Source: Monocercomonoides exilis
Lineage: Eukaryota; Preaxostyla; Oxymonadida; Polymastigidae
Direction of reading: 5' to 3'
Length of the DNA: 64,000 nucleotides
NCBI GenBank assembly: GCA_001643675.2
Contig: LSRY02000029.1
Span: forward strand, 682,001 to 746,000
The position numbers were made by a program, and so were the translations under genes. Positions 24,805 to 35,899 of the stretch are shown here, piece after piece. Below the pieces are notes generated by a model that did no database searches, was not told the DNA's origin, and worked only from the letters and a program-made list of their open reading frames with translations. Each line of letters opens with the position of its first letter. Within the stretch, counting starts at the first letter, position 1.

Positions 24805-27525
24805 TTATAACAAAATTTTAGTCTGAGTTATGCTCATTGTAGTATCTTCACATTGAGATAATGGAATATGCGGTGGATGAGAAAGAGGAAGAGAAGGAAG
24901 TGGAGGAAGAGGAGGAGTTTGGATCAGCAATTGCAGCGGAGATGCAGAAGAAGAAGATGTATTTGAAATATCGTAATTTTGTTGGATTTTCAAGTGTTGC
25001 TGTGTTTGAGTGTGTTGAAGGCAAAGATCTTTTGAATAATGTGGAGGAATTGAATGGTTAGAGGAATCCAACTGAAAATTACCTGATGAAACAGTCTGGA
25101 CAGATGGCTCAGCGTGAAAGGTAGCATCCCAATCAGACGATGATGAAGAAGAAGGAGCATAACATGAACGGCTCTCGTAAGCATACGGCAGAGCACTTGA
25201 AGAAATCGTAGGTGAAAAAGAAGATGTGCCATCCAATGGCTCAAAGAACAACAAGGGTGATTCTGAAGATTTGTATTTTGTGGTTTCGGATTCAGAATTG
25301 CTTATTTGCTGCTTCTCCTGTGAATACATTGCAGGAAATGACTTCGAAGCGGAAACCGACAAAAGTGGAGGGCTTGTAATGCTTAACTGACTTGCATCGT
25401 GAAAGCTAGGTGAAGTCAAATGGTGTGAAGGAGTATAACAAGTGCTCGATTGATAGAGTGGAGGTGATGAAGAGGAATATAAAGTAAAATTTGATGGATT
25501 GACTTCGTGAGTCTCAATATTTGTCTGTTGATGATGCTGTTCAGATAGAATGGAATAACTTTGCTTGTTGGACTCCAACGGGGTGATTGGATCGAAAGTG
25601 AGAGACAAAGGAGAAGTTATCTGAAAAAATGGAGGCGAAGAACAACTGAAATCTGCTGAAAGAGGAAGAGGCATTTCTTTAGCGGATGCTAAATTTCCCG
25701 GCGAAGAAGATTGTTGAGACGATAACATAGAAGGTGTTGATTTTCCAAGTGGAGCAAAAGTTGAAGAAATCGAAGTCGAATGTGCGGCATTTGAACAAAT
25801 AGCAGGGTTAGATTGCCTTAACGGTTCATCGTTAACTGCTGACTCTGTTGAGCAACGACTGGTAGATATCTGACGAATGAAATTCTCTTGCAATGTGGAT
25901 GTATCATCGGAACGTTCAGAAAAAGGAGCAGATGGTGAAATAGAAGGAAAAGATGAAATTGAATATTGATCCAGTGAAGGATTAAACATAAAATCGCTTC
26001 TGTGTTTATCAAAGGAAGTATTTGAATCAGAGGAAGATAATTTGAAGCAATCATTTGGGGACATTGAAGGTGCATCACCTTTCGTTAATGATGGTATTGT
26101 AATCTCTGCAAATTTTACAGTGTCCTTTTCTACAAGAGGTGGTTTTGATGGTTGTCCTTGGGGGAGAGAAGGAAGGGGAAAAGATGGTAACGCTTTGAAA
26201 CCAACATGCGAAGGTACAGACAAAGGAGGTTGCTGAATAGTCAGTTCCTTATGTTTGTTTTGAGGAGCTGCAGGCTGAAAGAACTTCGGCATCTGTGAAG
26301 ATGAAATATTAATTGGAGTGGACGGAGAACTGAATAAATAATCATTTGACGCATTCGCACAACCCGGCACTGTCTGAAGGTGTTGACAAGGCGGCGCATA
26401 AAAATGCGAATGGTTCAAGTGATTAGCCTGCAACGGATTCGAAACTTTGGCAGTTTGTGAGCAGTCAACTGATTGTTGGAAATGCTTCATTTTCGCTTCA
26501 CATATTGTATCGTTCCTATTTTGAGTGATATTCAGCTTCCAGAAATCTTTGTTTTCTTTCTGATTTTTTCTTTTAAAATGTTTTTTTAACTTTGTATCAA
26601 AAGATGGAATTTGACTTTCTTTTTTCTGATTTCCGCTCTCATTAATATGTGCACTCCTTTTTCTTCTGCCTTTTGCTTTTGGAAACGGGAAGAAAGGAGA
26701 CGTAAATAAAGTTGGAAGTTGCGGCGCATCGACAGGCTCAGGAAGCAGAGAGACCCTGTGATCCGAGGAAAGAGTAATTGGTATCCCTGACGGTGTAATA
26801 ATCACCTTCGTTTTAACAACTTTTTCAGTGATTGCAGGAATGACTTCTTCGTGGGATTGTTGTGAGGGTTGTTCTAAAGAAGTAGTTTGTGGTTCCTTAC
26901 TTGTCTTAAGTTGCTTAATGGAAGGAATTTCTTCTGAAATATTGCAGTTTCTGCTATCATTGCACTGTTTTGAATGATTCATTGGAGAAAATGTCAAAGC
27001 CTTTGAAATGTTATCGCATGAAGACACTGAAGAATCATGCATTTGTTGCATTTGTTGAAGTGAGCATGAGAAGCCAGTCAATGAAGAATTACTTTCATGT
27101 GGATTTTTATTTCCCTCCTCAAAATAATCTTTCTGAATTTTTGTTTCGCCAGATTGAATATTATTCTTCTCCTGTGATGGAATGTCACTATTACAATCGT
27201 TTTCCGACGAAATGCTTGTATTAGGAGATTTCTCTCCCCCAAATTTCAATAAAAGCGATAATGTTGATTGGCGAGAACAATTTTGAGTATGTTCTGAATG
27301 TTGAATAGGAAAAATCAATGAATCAGCAGAACATTTGCGCTCGCGTAAGCATGATGGATGGTGAATTGTTATTTCTTGAGAAGAGTCAGGTGCACCTTCC
27401 TTTTGATGATTTTTTGAAAATTCACCTTCTCTGAAAATAAAAGAACAATCAGTTCCTGATAATGATTCGCCTGATTTATAATATATTTTGTTTTGATTGT
27501 CATATGATAATATCATCCCCCTCAA
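24805..27525 (-). CDS. Ser/Pro-rich protein of unknown function
   Basis: A single open frame of 906 codons. It is mostly Ser, Pro, Gln and Thr, with one more ordered stretch around residues 235-350 (VVKTKVIITPSGIPITLS, LLPEPVDAPQLPTLFTSPFF, KAKGRRKRSAH, KLKKHFKRKNQKENKDFWK). The basic segments could be nuclear localisation signals, so a nuclear scaffold or transcription role is possible but unproven. The first stop is TAA at 24805-24807. Read with TAA as Gln the C-terminus becomes ILL-Q-D-Q-NVL followed by TGA at 24787-24789. No family recognised. Confidence 0.6.
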   Translation of the reverse strand: MRGMILSYDNQNKIYYKSGESLSGTDCSFIFREGEFSKNHQKEGAPDSSQEITIHHPSCLRERKCSADSLIFPIQHSEHTQNCSRQSTLSLLLKFGGEKSPNTSISSENDCNSDIPSQEKNNIQSGETKIQKDYFEEGNKNPHESNSSLTGFSCSLQQMQQMHDSSVSSCDNISKALTFSPMNHSKQCNDSRNCNISEEIPSIKQLKTSKEPQTTSLEQPSQQSHEEVIPAITEKVVKTKVIITPSGIPITLSSDHRVSLLPEPVDAPQLPTLFTSPFFPFPKAKGRRKRSAHINESGNQKKESQIPSFDTKLKKHFKRKNQKENKDFWKLNITQNRNDTICEAKMKHFQQSVDCSQTAKVSNPLQANHLNHSHFYAPPCQHLQTVPGCANASNDYLFSSPSTPINISSSQMPKFFQPAAPQNKHKELTIQQPPLSVPSHVGFKALPSFPLPSLPQGQPSKPPLVEKDTVKFAEITIPSLTKGDAPSMSPNDCFKLSSSDSNTSFDKHRSDFMFNPSLDQYSISSFPSISPSAPFSERSDDTSTLQENFIRQISTSRCSTESAVNDEPLRQSNPAICSNAAHSTSISSTFAPLGKSTPSMLSSQQSSSPGNLASAKEMPLPLSADFSCSSPPFFQITSPLSLTFDPITPLESNKQSYSILSEQHHQQTNIETHEVNPSNFTLYSSSSPPLYQSSTCYTPSHHLTSPSFHDASQLSITSPPLLSVSASKSFPAMYSQEKQQISNSESETTKYKSSESPLLFFEPLDGTSSFSPTISSSALPYAYESRSCYAPSSSSSSDWDATFHAEPSVQTVSSGNFQLDSSNHSIPPHYSKDLCLQHTQTQQHLKIQQNYDISNTSSSSASPLQLLIQTPPLPPLPSLPLSHPPHIPLSQCEDTTMSITQTKILL

Positions 27526-27779
27526 TCAGAATATTTCAGTTTTTCTTTGGATTTGATCATTCATGTATAATTATTTGAAAATATGTGAAGAAGGAAATCT
27601 TATCATCATTTGAAAAACAAAAAATCATCCTTTAACAAGCAAACAAATTGTACAAATAACAAAAAATGTATAAACAATTCCAAAAAAAATGAAAATTTTT
27701 GAATGAATATTTTTCTCCAAAAGAATTCATTTTTATGAAAGTGGAAAACGAAAACGTCAATGCTTAAATATCTACCGCT
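27526..27779. other. Short AT-rich spacer
   Basis: Lies between the start of the Ser/Pro-rich gene and the end of the TatD gene, both on the minus strand. Nothing recognised. Confidence 0.5.
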
Positions 27780-29048
27780 TCAAAGTATTGATTTATAGCA
27801 ATTTAGAAAATTATGATAAAGGATATTTTGAAGGCTGTCTGGAGTCAATTCTTCTGTATCATTTGCTAAAGATGAAAAATGTTCTGTTTCATCTTGTGAT
27901 GTTGTTGAAGAACTGTTTTCTGAAGCTTTTTTATTTTTGATGGCATTCAGTAATTCTTCAGCAACGCTGACAACAGCTGAAGGTTCTGACGACAATCCTT
28001 CTTTATACGATGCATATTTTGAATCAAATGTCGGAGCATCGGTTTCGATTAATAATCGGTTAAGGGGAACAAAAGATGCACTTTGAGAAACGATGTTGTC
28101 TTTGCTGTGATCAAAAATCGTTCCAGAAAATGAAAACCAAACATGAGAATCATGATAAAAATCTGGATGCTGAAGTTGGCGTTTAACTTTTTTCTTTTTC
28201 AATTGTTGCTCATGAATTTTTGAAAGGGATGAAGGGTTGCCAAGTTCGCTTTCTGGTAACGCTATCGAAGGCTTTGTCAAATGACTTTGTCCTTTATCGT
28301 TATCTTTCTTTGTATCTGTGAAAATTGATGAAGATGGTGTCGATGAAGAAGATGCTTCTTCCTTTTTCACTAAAGAAGAAATTCTACATGATGGAGATCC
28401 AGCTTCGAGAAGTAATGGAACAAAATCAGGAGGTCCTCCATAAGAATGAAGAATAATTGCAGGAGGAAGTCGATTAATGTCACGTTGCTCGCATAAAATA
28501 GTATAGAGATTTCCAACAGCTCGTACACAGTGAACACTGCACGGACGATTCATTTGATACGCTATATCAAGTTGTTCTTTGAAAGCAGAACACTGAGTTT
28601 CTAAAGAAGGATAAGAACCTTTTTTCGATTTATCTGTTTTCAATTTATCGATTCCAATTTCTCCAACTCCACTGCACGGATGCTGTGTTAGTTTTTTAAT
28701 GAGATTTTCCTTCCATTGAGGTGTTCTTTTATCTAGAAACCAAGGATGATAGCCAAAAAATGGAATTACAAATGTTTGATGAATCTTAGCAATTGAAGGA
28801 TCAAGTATATTTTGTTGGCTTATTTGAGATTTCTCGGCATAGTGTTCGTTTTCATTCCAATCTTCTTCCGAAGTTCCACATGAAATAACAATTTTAACAT
28901 TTGCTTTTGCTGCATGTTCAAGCAAATCGTCAACGTGTTCACAATCACACAAATGGCAGTGGGTATCAATGTAGTATTTTTCTTCGGAAAAGAATTTGGA
29001 TTTTAATGGGGTTTGACAAGAAAATGCTTTCTCTTCATTTGTAATCAT
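27780..29048 (-). CDS. TatD-family metal-dependent deoxyribonuclease
   Basis: Intronless, 422 residues. All metal-site motifs of the TatD family are present: YYIDTHCHL (HxH) near residue 28, a GVGEIGIDK glutamate near 130, CSVHCVRAVG and ILHSYGGPP histidines, and LLIETDAPTF (the Asp). TatD proteins are Mg2+-dependent 3'-5' exonucleases acting in DNA repair or in DNA fragmentation during cell death. The family is usually 260-300 residues; the excess here is a Ser/Thr/Lys-rich insertion of about 80 residues between GSPSCRISS and HVWFSFSGTIFD, plus a ~60-residue C-terminal tail. It ends at TGA and is divergent from the CH-domain gene. Confidence 0.9.
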   Translation of the reverse strand: MITNEEKAFSCQTPLKSKFFSEEKYYIDTHCHLCDCEHVDDLLEHAAKANVKIVISCGTSEEDWNENEHYAEKSQISQQNILDPSIAKIHQTFVIPFFGYHPWFLDKRTPQWKENLIKKLTQHPCSGVGEIGIDKLKTDKSKKGSYPSLETQCSAFKEQLDIAYQMNRPCSVHCVRAVGNLYTILCEQRDINRLPPAIILHSYGGPPDFVPLLLEAGSPSCRISSLVKKEEASSSSTPSSSIFTDTKKDNDKGQSHLTKPSIALPESELGNPSSLSKIHEQQLKKKKVKRQLQHPDFYHDSHVWFSFSGTIFDHSKDNIVSQSASFVPLNRLLIETDAPTFDSKYASYKEGLSSEPSAVVSVAEELLNAIKNKKASENSSSTTSQDETEHFSSLANDTEELTPDSLQNILYHNFLNCYKSIL

Positions 29049-29361
29049 TAAAACTTTTATGGATGGGTTGGATCAAGTTCAAATGAAACCTCAAAAGAAG
29101 GTTGTAGAAGCTTCAAAAAAGTTAAAAATAAGTTTGTATAAATGCAATTCGTTTCTTTTACTCTTATGAAAATAAATTCAACACTTTATTATCCATTTTT
29201 TGCTGTTTTCATATTAATTCTAAAAAACAATTTTCAATCTATATGTGAATGCTTCTCTTTAATGTACAGCACCTAACTCAATAGAATTTGTATGTAAATT
29301 TGTTTTAAAAAGAATTTAATGAAAAATATATTTTTAAAAATTGATATAAACAGTATTTTAG
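29049..29361. other. Divergent promoter region with unresolved 5' exon of the CH-domain gene
   Basis: The first recognised exon of the downstream gene begins after an AG at 29360-29361, so a short 5' exon must lie here or further upstream. A candidate donor (GTATGT) is at about 29290, but I could not find an ATG that stays in frame. Confidence 0.4.
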
Positions 29362-32300
29362 ATGGATTCGAGCTCTTTTGCAGCTTTTACCTGAAGACGA
29401 TATGTTTGCTGTGTTTTCATCTGGAGAAGTTTTGTGCGAATTGGTTCAATTGCTTTCGGATGCGTATTTTGAAGGTTTTATTCTCTTGTTTGTTTTTTTG
29501 CTGAAAAAGTATTTAATAATAATTAAAGAACATGAAGCATTGGAAAATTCGTTAACTTCCCCTAAAAAGAAAATTCAAATAATTGGTGTTCTTTCTGGAA
29601 CGCAAACTGAGCGTCCTTGCGTTCAAAACATTGAGAAAGCTCTGAATGTGATTTGGGCTCGATCACCACGTGTGAAATGTATGCCAACACCAAAACAGAT
29701 ATACATCGGAGATCCTGCTCCTACTGTTTCTCTAATTCGAGAAATGTTTGAGATTTATGTAATGAGAGGGGTATGGTCTCGCTCACGTGATATGTTTTCA
29801 TGGTATTCTGAAAGATGTGCTCATTATGGATGGATTCTTCCTCCGCAACTGCATAAAAAGGGAAATTTACAACTAAGAAGAGATATGTTTTCTTCTGGAG
29901 CTGTGATTTGCATGGCATGTCTTTCTTGCGGAGGAGGCAAAGAATGGACACCAGAAAAATGGGAAGATGAAGGAGACGATGAAGACGAGGATAGTGATTC
30001 AGAAAAAGAATTAGAGGCTTCTTTGATCAACGAGAAAAAAGAAGTTAAAGAGGTCAAGCGAACATCAGGGGGTACCAAACAAATTGCAACGAAGCGAAAT
30101 CCAACTACACAAACAACACCAAAAAGATCATCAAAAACTGCAACATCTCAACGTTCTTCAACATTGAGATCAACCATGAAAAAATCTGAAATTGGAAGTG
30201 CTTCCTCCAAAAAAGAAGAAAAATCAATTCCCACTTCTTCTTTTCAGTCAGAAAGCCATCCTGTTCCTTTGATGACGCTTCCACCAAAGCTTCGGAAGAA
30301 TTCAACTCGAACACAGCCGATGGCACCTCCTTCATCTTTGACAGCTGTTTATGGCTTTCCATCGACAGAACAAGAGAGACAGCACAACGTCCAACTGGCC
30401 CTTGCTTCTTTTGCCAGTTTGGGTGTTCCGGTGTTTGTGACTCCTGCTGAATGGATTGCCCCTAATGCCACAAAGGCGGTTTCTTCATCGCGCACAATGG
30501 CCGGTTCTTCTTCTTCCTCCTCTCTTTCTCCTCTTTCAACTGTTTATTCTACGCCTTCTCTTGTGTCTGTTGCCTCTGATTCTTCTGTCCCTGTTCCTTC
30601 TTCTCAGCAAAGGGGAAAAGAAGTTCATAGAACGGAACAAGAGCAAGTTGAGGATGACATTCTGATGTTTCAACTTGATCTTATTTGGAGGCAACTTCTT
30701 GATTGCGTCAGTGAAGAGAAAGAAGACATTAGAGAAGTCACTTCAAGCTCTGCCTTGGCAACTCCTGCGAATGTTTCTCGAAGCACATTGTCTCAGCCAA
30801 AAACACCTTCTTCTCAGAAAAGAGGTATGCAAAAGTCTGCCTCTGTTTCTGCTGTCTCTCCTTCTCTTTCCTCTTCTTCTTCAGTTGCTGCTTCTTCGCA
30901 GTTTCCACCTCAAAAGCCTGCAGCATGCGAAAAAGTGACGTTTAACAAGCTCATCTCAACAGTCCGGTTTGCAGATCAGGAAAGAGTACTTCGTGTTGAG
31001 AGAAAGTTAGAACGTGAGAAGCGGAAAGAAGAGAGAAAACGAGAAGAAGAGCTGATGGCTGCAAGAAAAGAAGAAGAGGAAAAGGAAAAGGAACAGCCAG
31101 CTAATTCAAAAGAAACAAATGAAATGGAATCGGATGCAAAAACAGAGGAGAATAAAACGAGTCGCACTCCACAATTGAACAAAGTTAAACGGCCGATTTC
31201 TTCTTCTTCAGCGATGTCAATCCGTCGATCATCGATTTTGCAAAATAAGAGGCAAAATATATCTTCTGCTGAAAAGGCTGATGAATATATCAAAGATACA
31301 TCGGAAATGCCAAATTCTGAGAGCAATCATGCAATTCAAACACCTCAAAAAGTTGAAAATTCTCCTTCATTCAGAAAAACTCCTATGAAATCACCGAATG
31401 TGAGGCAGCAAAGTGGAATTAAAAAGCCAATATCATCAAATAGAGAAGAGAAGCCAACAAAAGTTGAAGAAAAAAAAGATGATCAAAATGATTTGAATAA
31501 AGAAACGATTGAGAAGCAAGAGCAAAAGGAGGTAACAAAAGATACAGAACAACGTATCAAACCAAAAGTGCATCAACTTTCTATTTCTCCATTAAAGACA
31601 AATCCACATCCAATAAACAAGCACAACACAATTATTGCAGAAGCTAAAAAACATGCAACACAAGATTCTCCTCTTCCTTCTCAAAACAAGGAGATTGCAG
31701 AGAAACAAGATTTATTACCTGAAGTCTCAACGCAAAATGAAGTGAATTCTCGAAAAGCAGAAACGCCCACAAAGCGCACAGAAGCTAATCATTCTTTGAC
31801 CACTCATCATTCCGCTGCATCTTCAAGGACAGATGACAAAAAACCAAAAGTGAGGGCAATCATGTCTTTATCATTGAAATATTCAAATGGAAAGCCAATT
31901 CAGCAGCACCTTCCTTCAAAAGATGAGAAACAACCAAAAAAAGATGAGAAAAAAGAAAATGATGTTCAAATTCAAGCAACAGATTCAGCAGCAAAACAGA
32001 GCCAACAGCAAGAAGAAGAGAAATCAAGTCAGGAAAATCAGAATTCAGACAAAGAAAGACCAAAATCACCAATAAAATCTGGCGCGTCTTTGAGAGAAAG
32101 CACTTCATTAAAAAAACTTCAATTTAGCACCAGAAATAAGCAAATGTCTGTAAGCAAAGGAAAATTTGACAAAATCCTTCCGGCAAAGAAAGAGGCTGAA
32201 GTGAAGCAAGATTTTATTGAAGCTCCGACTAAACAGACGAATCAAAAAGATGTTAACAAAGATGAAAATAATGAGCAATCAAATGAGGGAAAAGAAGTCA

Positions 32301-34219
32301 TTTTGCAAATTGAAGATGTCTCAGAACAGCAAAAAGAAGGAGAAATTTTGGATGAAAGATTACAAAAAACAGAGCCATATGCACTAAGCAATGAGCAATG
32401 TTCAGAAAAAGAATCAATAGAAAAGATAAGCTCAAACCACGAAAACTCAGCAGCAAATGAGAAACAAGAAGGAAATGAAGAAGGGGATATTGAAATAGCT
32501 GAAGCGAGCGAAAACTCAAGTAAAAATGAAGTTGAAAAGAAAGACGACAATTTAAACGAAGACGGCATATCTTTAATGATTGAAGAAGTCGATAAAATGG
32601 AACTGGAAGCTTCTGATGATGAAAACAACGACAATGACATGTCTCCACTGTCAATTGCTTCTCTTCCTCAGCCTCACACACAAGGATCCACCACACCCCC
32701 ACCTTTGCCCACTGATTCAACTCCTCTTTCATCCCCAATCTCAACGCCTTCCAAGCAGCGCCACTTGACAACATCGCGTTCACTTTCTCCATCTTCATCT
32801 GCTTCTTCTCTAACTATTCACACAGAGACTGCTTCTCATCAGTCAAACAACACCAACTCTTTGTCTTCTTCTTCAGAATTGCAAGCTCAATCCACTTCTT
32901 CTCAGCAATTGCCAGAAGAAAGAAAGACTTGTGCTGAATCCTCCGCTGAAGAGAACATTTCTCAGCCATCAGACAAGTTAACACAAAACACTTCACCTTC
33001 AATAGATTTAACAACACCTCCACCTGTTGATGCTATTTTACCTTCTGAAAGCGATACAGCCACTTCTTCCCTGTATGGTCTTATTAAACAAATGGTTCAG
33101 AACAACAAAGCCACATCAACAAATCCAACTTCAGAAGCAGAAGCATCATCTTCATTGCCATCCTTAACTACTCATTCAAGTTTGGATCAAATACAACCTG
33201 CTGAAGGCAATGATCAATCAAATATTTCGTCATCAGAAGCATCTTCTTCAATTGTTGATGTTGCATCGGTGATGCTTTCGACTCCGAGGAACGTGGAATT
33301 GTGCCTTTCTTCTTCATCGCAGTTGCTTTCTTCTGTTCAAACTGCAATTCGTGTTGCGCGTCAACGTGATTTAAGAAAACAAAAGAATGAGAAAGAGAAT
33401 GAATCACCTTGTGAAGAAAACTCCAGTAATCAAAAAGATACAAATTCTGCTGCTGAAGAAAGTGGAGAAAAGATTAACAGTAATGAAACAGTAGAAGATG
33501 AAGGATCATCAAAAGCAAGTTCTTCAGAAAACTCTTCTGAGCATTTAGCTGATTGCAAACAAGAAGAGCATGCATCAGATGCTTCTCAAAGCACAAGTTC
33601 ATTTTTGAAACAGAACAATGAGACATTGGAAGGTACTCAAGAAGATGGGAAATTTGAATATATTCCGCATATTCTACATGCAAATCTGGCTACTGACACT
33701 ATCCATCTCTCATTTTTGGACAAGGATCAAAAGTTGCTTCCGGTTTGTGAAATATTTTTTTTTTTTTTTGCTTATTTGTTTGATAAATTTTCTGATTCTA
33801 TTTCATTTATGAAAACTGTTGTTAATGACGTGATTATAATTATTTATTCAGATTTTTGTTATACCAATGAAGCGCATCAGTCTTATTAATGTATCCCCGA
33901 AATGTCCTCGTACTCTCTCTTTAAGCATTTCTGATGCTGCTTCTCCAAAAGACAATTATCCACTTCCTTCAGTAATTGAGGTATATTTATTCTTTTTTAA
34001 TATCTGCTTTTTAAATGCAGTGATATGCAATATTTTCATAAAAACGATTAAATCTTATATTTTTTGTATCAATGATCTCAGATTCGCTTTGCTGAATGTA
34101 AAGAGGCGCTTAACTATGTTTATTCATTTCAACTGCTCCAACAACACAAAAATGTTGATGACTTTGAACATCAAAATACCCAATTGACAAAAGAAAACAT
34201 TGAACCTATGCACGAGTGA
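29362..34219 (+). CDS. Calponin-homology (CH) domain protein with long disordered region (5' exon unresolved)
   Basis: Exons 29362..29474, 29529..33742, 33852..33980 and 34082..34219 join in phase, giving about 1530 residues plus an unplaced 5' exon. The N-terminus reads as a CH domain: WIRALLQLLPEDDMFAVF, SSGEVLCELVQLLSDAYFE, NIEKALNVIWARSPRVK, CMPTPKQIYIGDP, then a terminal helix (LIREMFEIYVMRGV). CH domains bind actin or microtubules. About 1200 residues of Ser/Glu/Lys/Gln-rich sequence follow, including a charged helix (RVERKLEREKRKEERKREEE). The C-terminal ~110 residues are again ordered (YIPHILHANLATDTIHLSFL, then LPIFVIPMKRISLINVSPK, then RFAECKEALNYVYSFQLLQQ) and may be a folded domain I cannot name. 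It ends at TGA. A cytoskeletal role is likely. Confidence 0.7.
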
Positions 34220-34325
34220 TAAATTTTTGATGATATTTTTACAATTTTTTTGATCTTTTTTTGTTTGTGTAATTTTTTGTATATTGAAATTTTCGCATGC
34301 GCGAAAAAATGCGAAAAATAGTAAT

Positions 34326-34327
<2 letters not shown>

Positions 34328-34371
<44 letters not shown>
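34328..34371. repeat. Poly-T/poly-A homopolymer, ~44 bp
   Basis: An uninterrupted T run just downstream of the CH-domain gene. Its length is prone to sequencing error. Confidence 0.9.
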
Positions 34372-34374
<3 letters not shown>

Positions 34375-34569
34375 GGAATGATTTTAAATTTTTGATATAA
34401 TTTTTGATTTATGAAACAATTTTTGAATGTTTTATGTTTTTTGATTATTAGTAAATAATTAATATTGTTCAACATTTGTTCATTAGATTTTTAAATTAAA
34501 AGAATAGCTTTCACATAATCGCAATAAAAATTATTTATAATGAAATTTTTGTGAACAACATCACATTTT

Positions 34570-35115
34570 TTTGATGGTGATTTTTTGAAATCATCTCTTC
34601 CTTAGGAGTAAATAAATTCAGACAATTCATAAAATTTTCCATACAAATTTTCTTTCTAATATCAAATCTCTTTCAATCATTTCAAAAGCCATTGGTTGAT
34701 GAAAAAGAAATACAGAGATGGGTGATTATTTTTGAAATCATATCTTTTTTCGGGGTGTTGATTTATCTTAGGTTGTTTGTCAGTGTGAAGAAATTTTGAA
34801 TTCTGATTGTTTATTTATCTCAACTTTTTTAAAAAAAACAATTGTTTTTGCTCAAAACAGATGCGTATGTATTTCAAAACTCTTTTCACATTTTTGTCAT
34901 CATTTCCAAATGCACAAAAGAAATTTTTTAACCGAAATTTTTGAACAAAAAAAAAGTGCTTTCAAAAATAATCACCCGTTTTGATCATAATTCAGATTAA
35001 ACACGCACAACTTCACAAGAATGAAAATAAATTCATGTGAATGCAAATATGTTAATTTTGAAGTGATTTCATGAAATAAAACTGATATGGGTGATTTTTT
35101 TTGATATCATAAAAA
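34570..35115. repeat. Cluster of GGGTGATT-type repeats, one pair inverted (MITE-like)
   Basis: An exact 18-bp inverted pair lies at 34720-34737 and 34960-34977, bounding about 258 bp. Two further partial direct copies of the same motif (GGTGATTTTTTTGAAATCAT-like) are near 34574 and 35089. This looks like the terminus of a small non-autonomous element and its fragments. I see no clear target duplication. Confidence 0.4.
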
Positions 35116-35899
35116 ATTCCGACGTTTGATCAAAAAATTTTTTCATTAAGGGTGGTGTTGATAAGAAAATAGAAAGTGATGATCTCACAAATATTTTGCT
35201 CAAATTATTATTGTTTTTATTTATTTGTTGATTTCAATTTGTTTCCAATTGATTTCATTTCAAATATCTAGAAATAAAAATAATTTCAAAAAAAAAATAT
35301 CGAAAATACAATAAACATAACAAAACATAAGTTATCTTGCTTGAAAAGCATAATAATGATTGTTTCAAAACTCGATAAATCAATTTCTTTAATGAAAAAT
35401 TTGAATTAATGTTATTGAAAAGAAATTAAAAAATTGCTGATGAAGATCATTAAACTTAAGAAAAAAATGAACAATTTTCAAAATTGCACATAGAAAAATA
35501 TGATAGTTATACAAGACATTTATTGGATAAACAACAATTTATAATGAATTATTATTAAAAAACAATTAATTCTTTGGAGAAGTTTTCTTAATAAATTGAT
35601 CAAAGTTAAAAAAATAACTAAGAAAATATAAAAAAAATGAGAAGAAATACGAAAATTTCTGTTTTTTTCACTGAAAAATGTTTTGCTTAACAGCAATTCT
35701 CTTTTATTCTTCATCATCCTCCTCTTAGGCATAGCCTTGCTTGAAAGCTGAGCTTATCTTTTATCGGGCTGTTCATTTTCCATGCAGACTCTGCAAACAC
35801 TCCTTTCGTTTGCGATGATTGAAGAAGAAGCAGGGTGTATACTCATTTAAACAACTCCATCTTCGCTGTCTCCTTGCCTGGACTATTTCTCCACATCTC

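Larger units (their letters stand above)
34220..35890. other. AT-rich intergenic region with homopolymer and short repeats
   Basis: No gene recognised. It contains a poly-T run and a cluster of short repeats listed separately. Base composition shifts toward higher GC after about 35.7 kb, where the next coding region begins. Confidence 0.6.
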
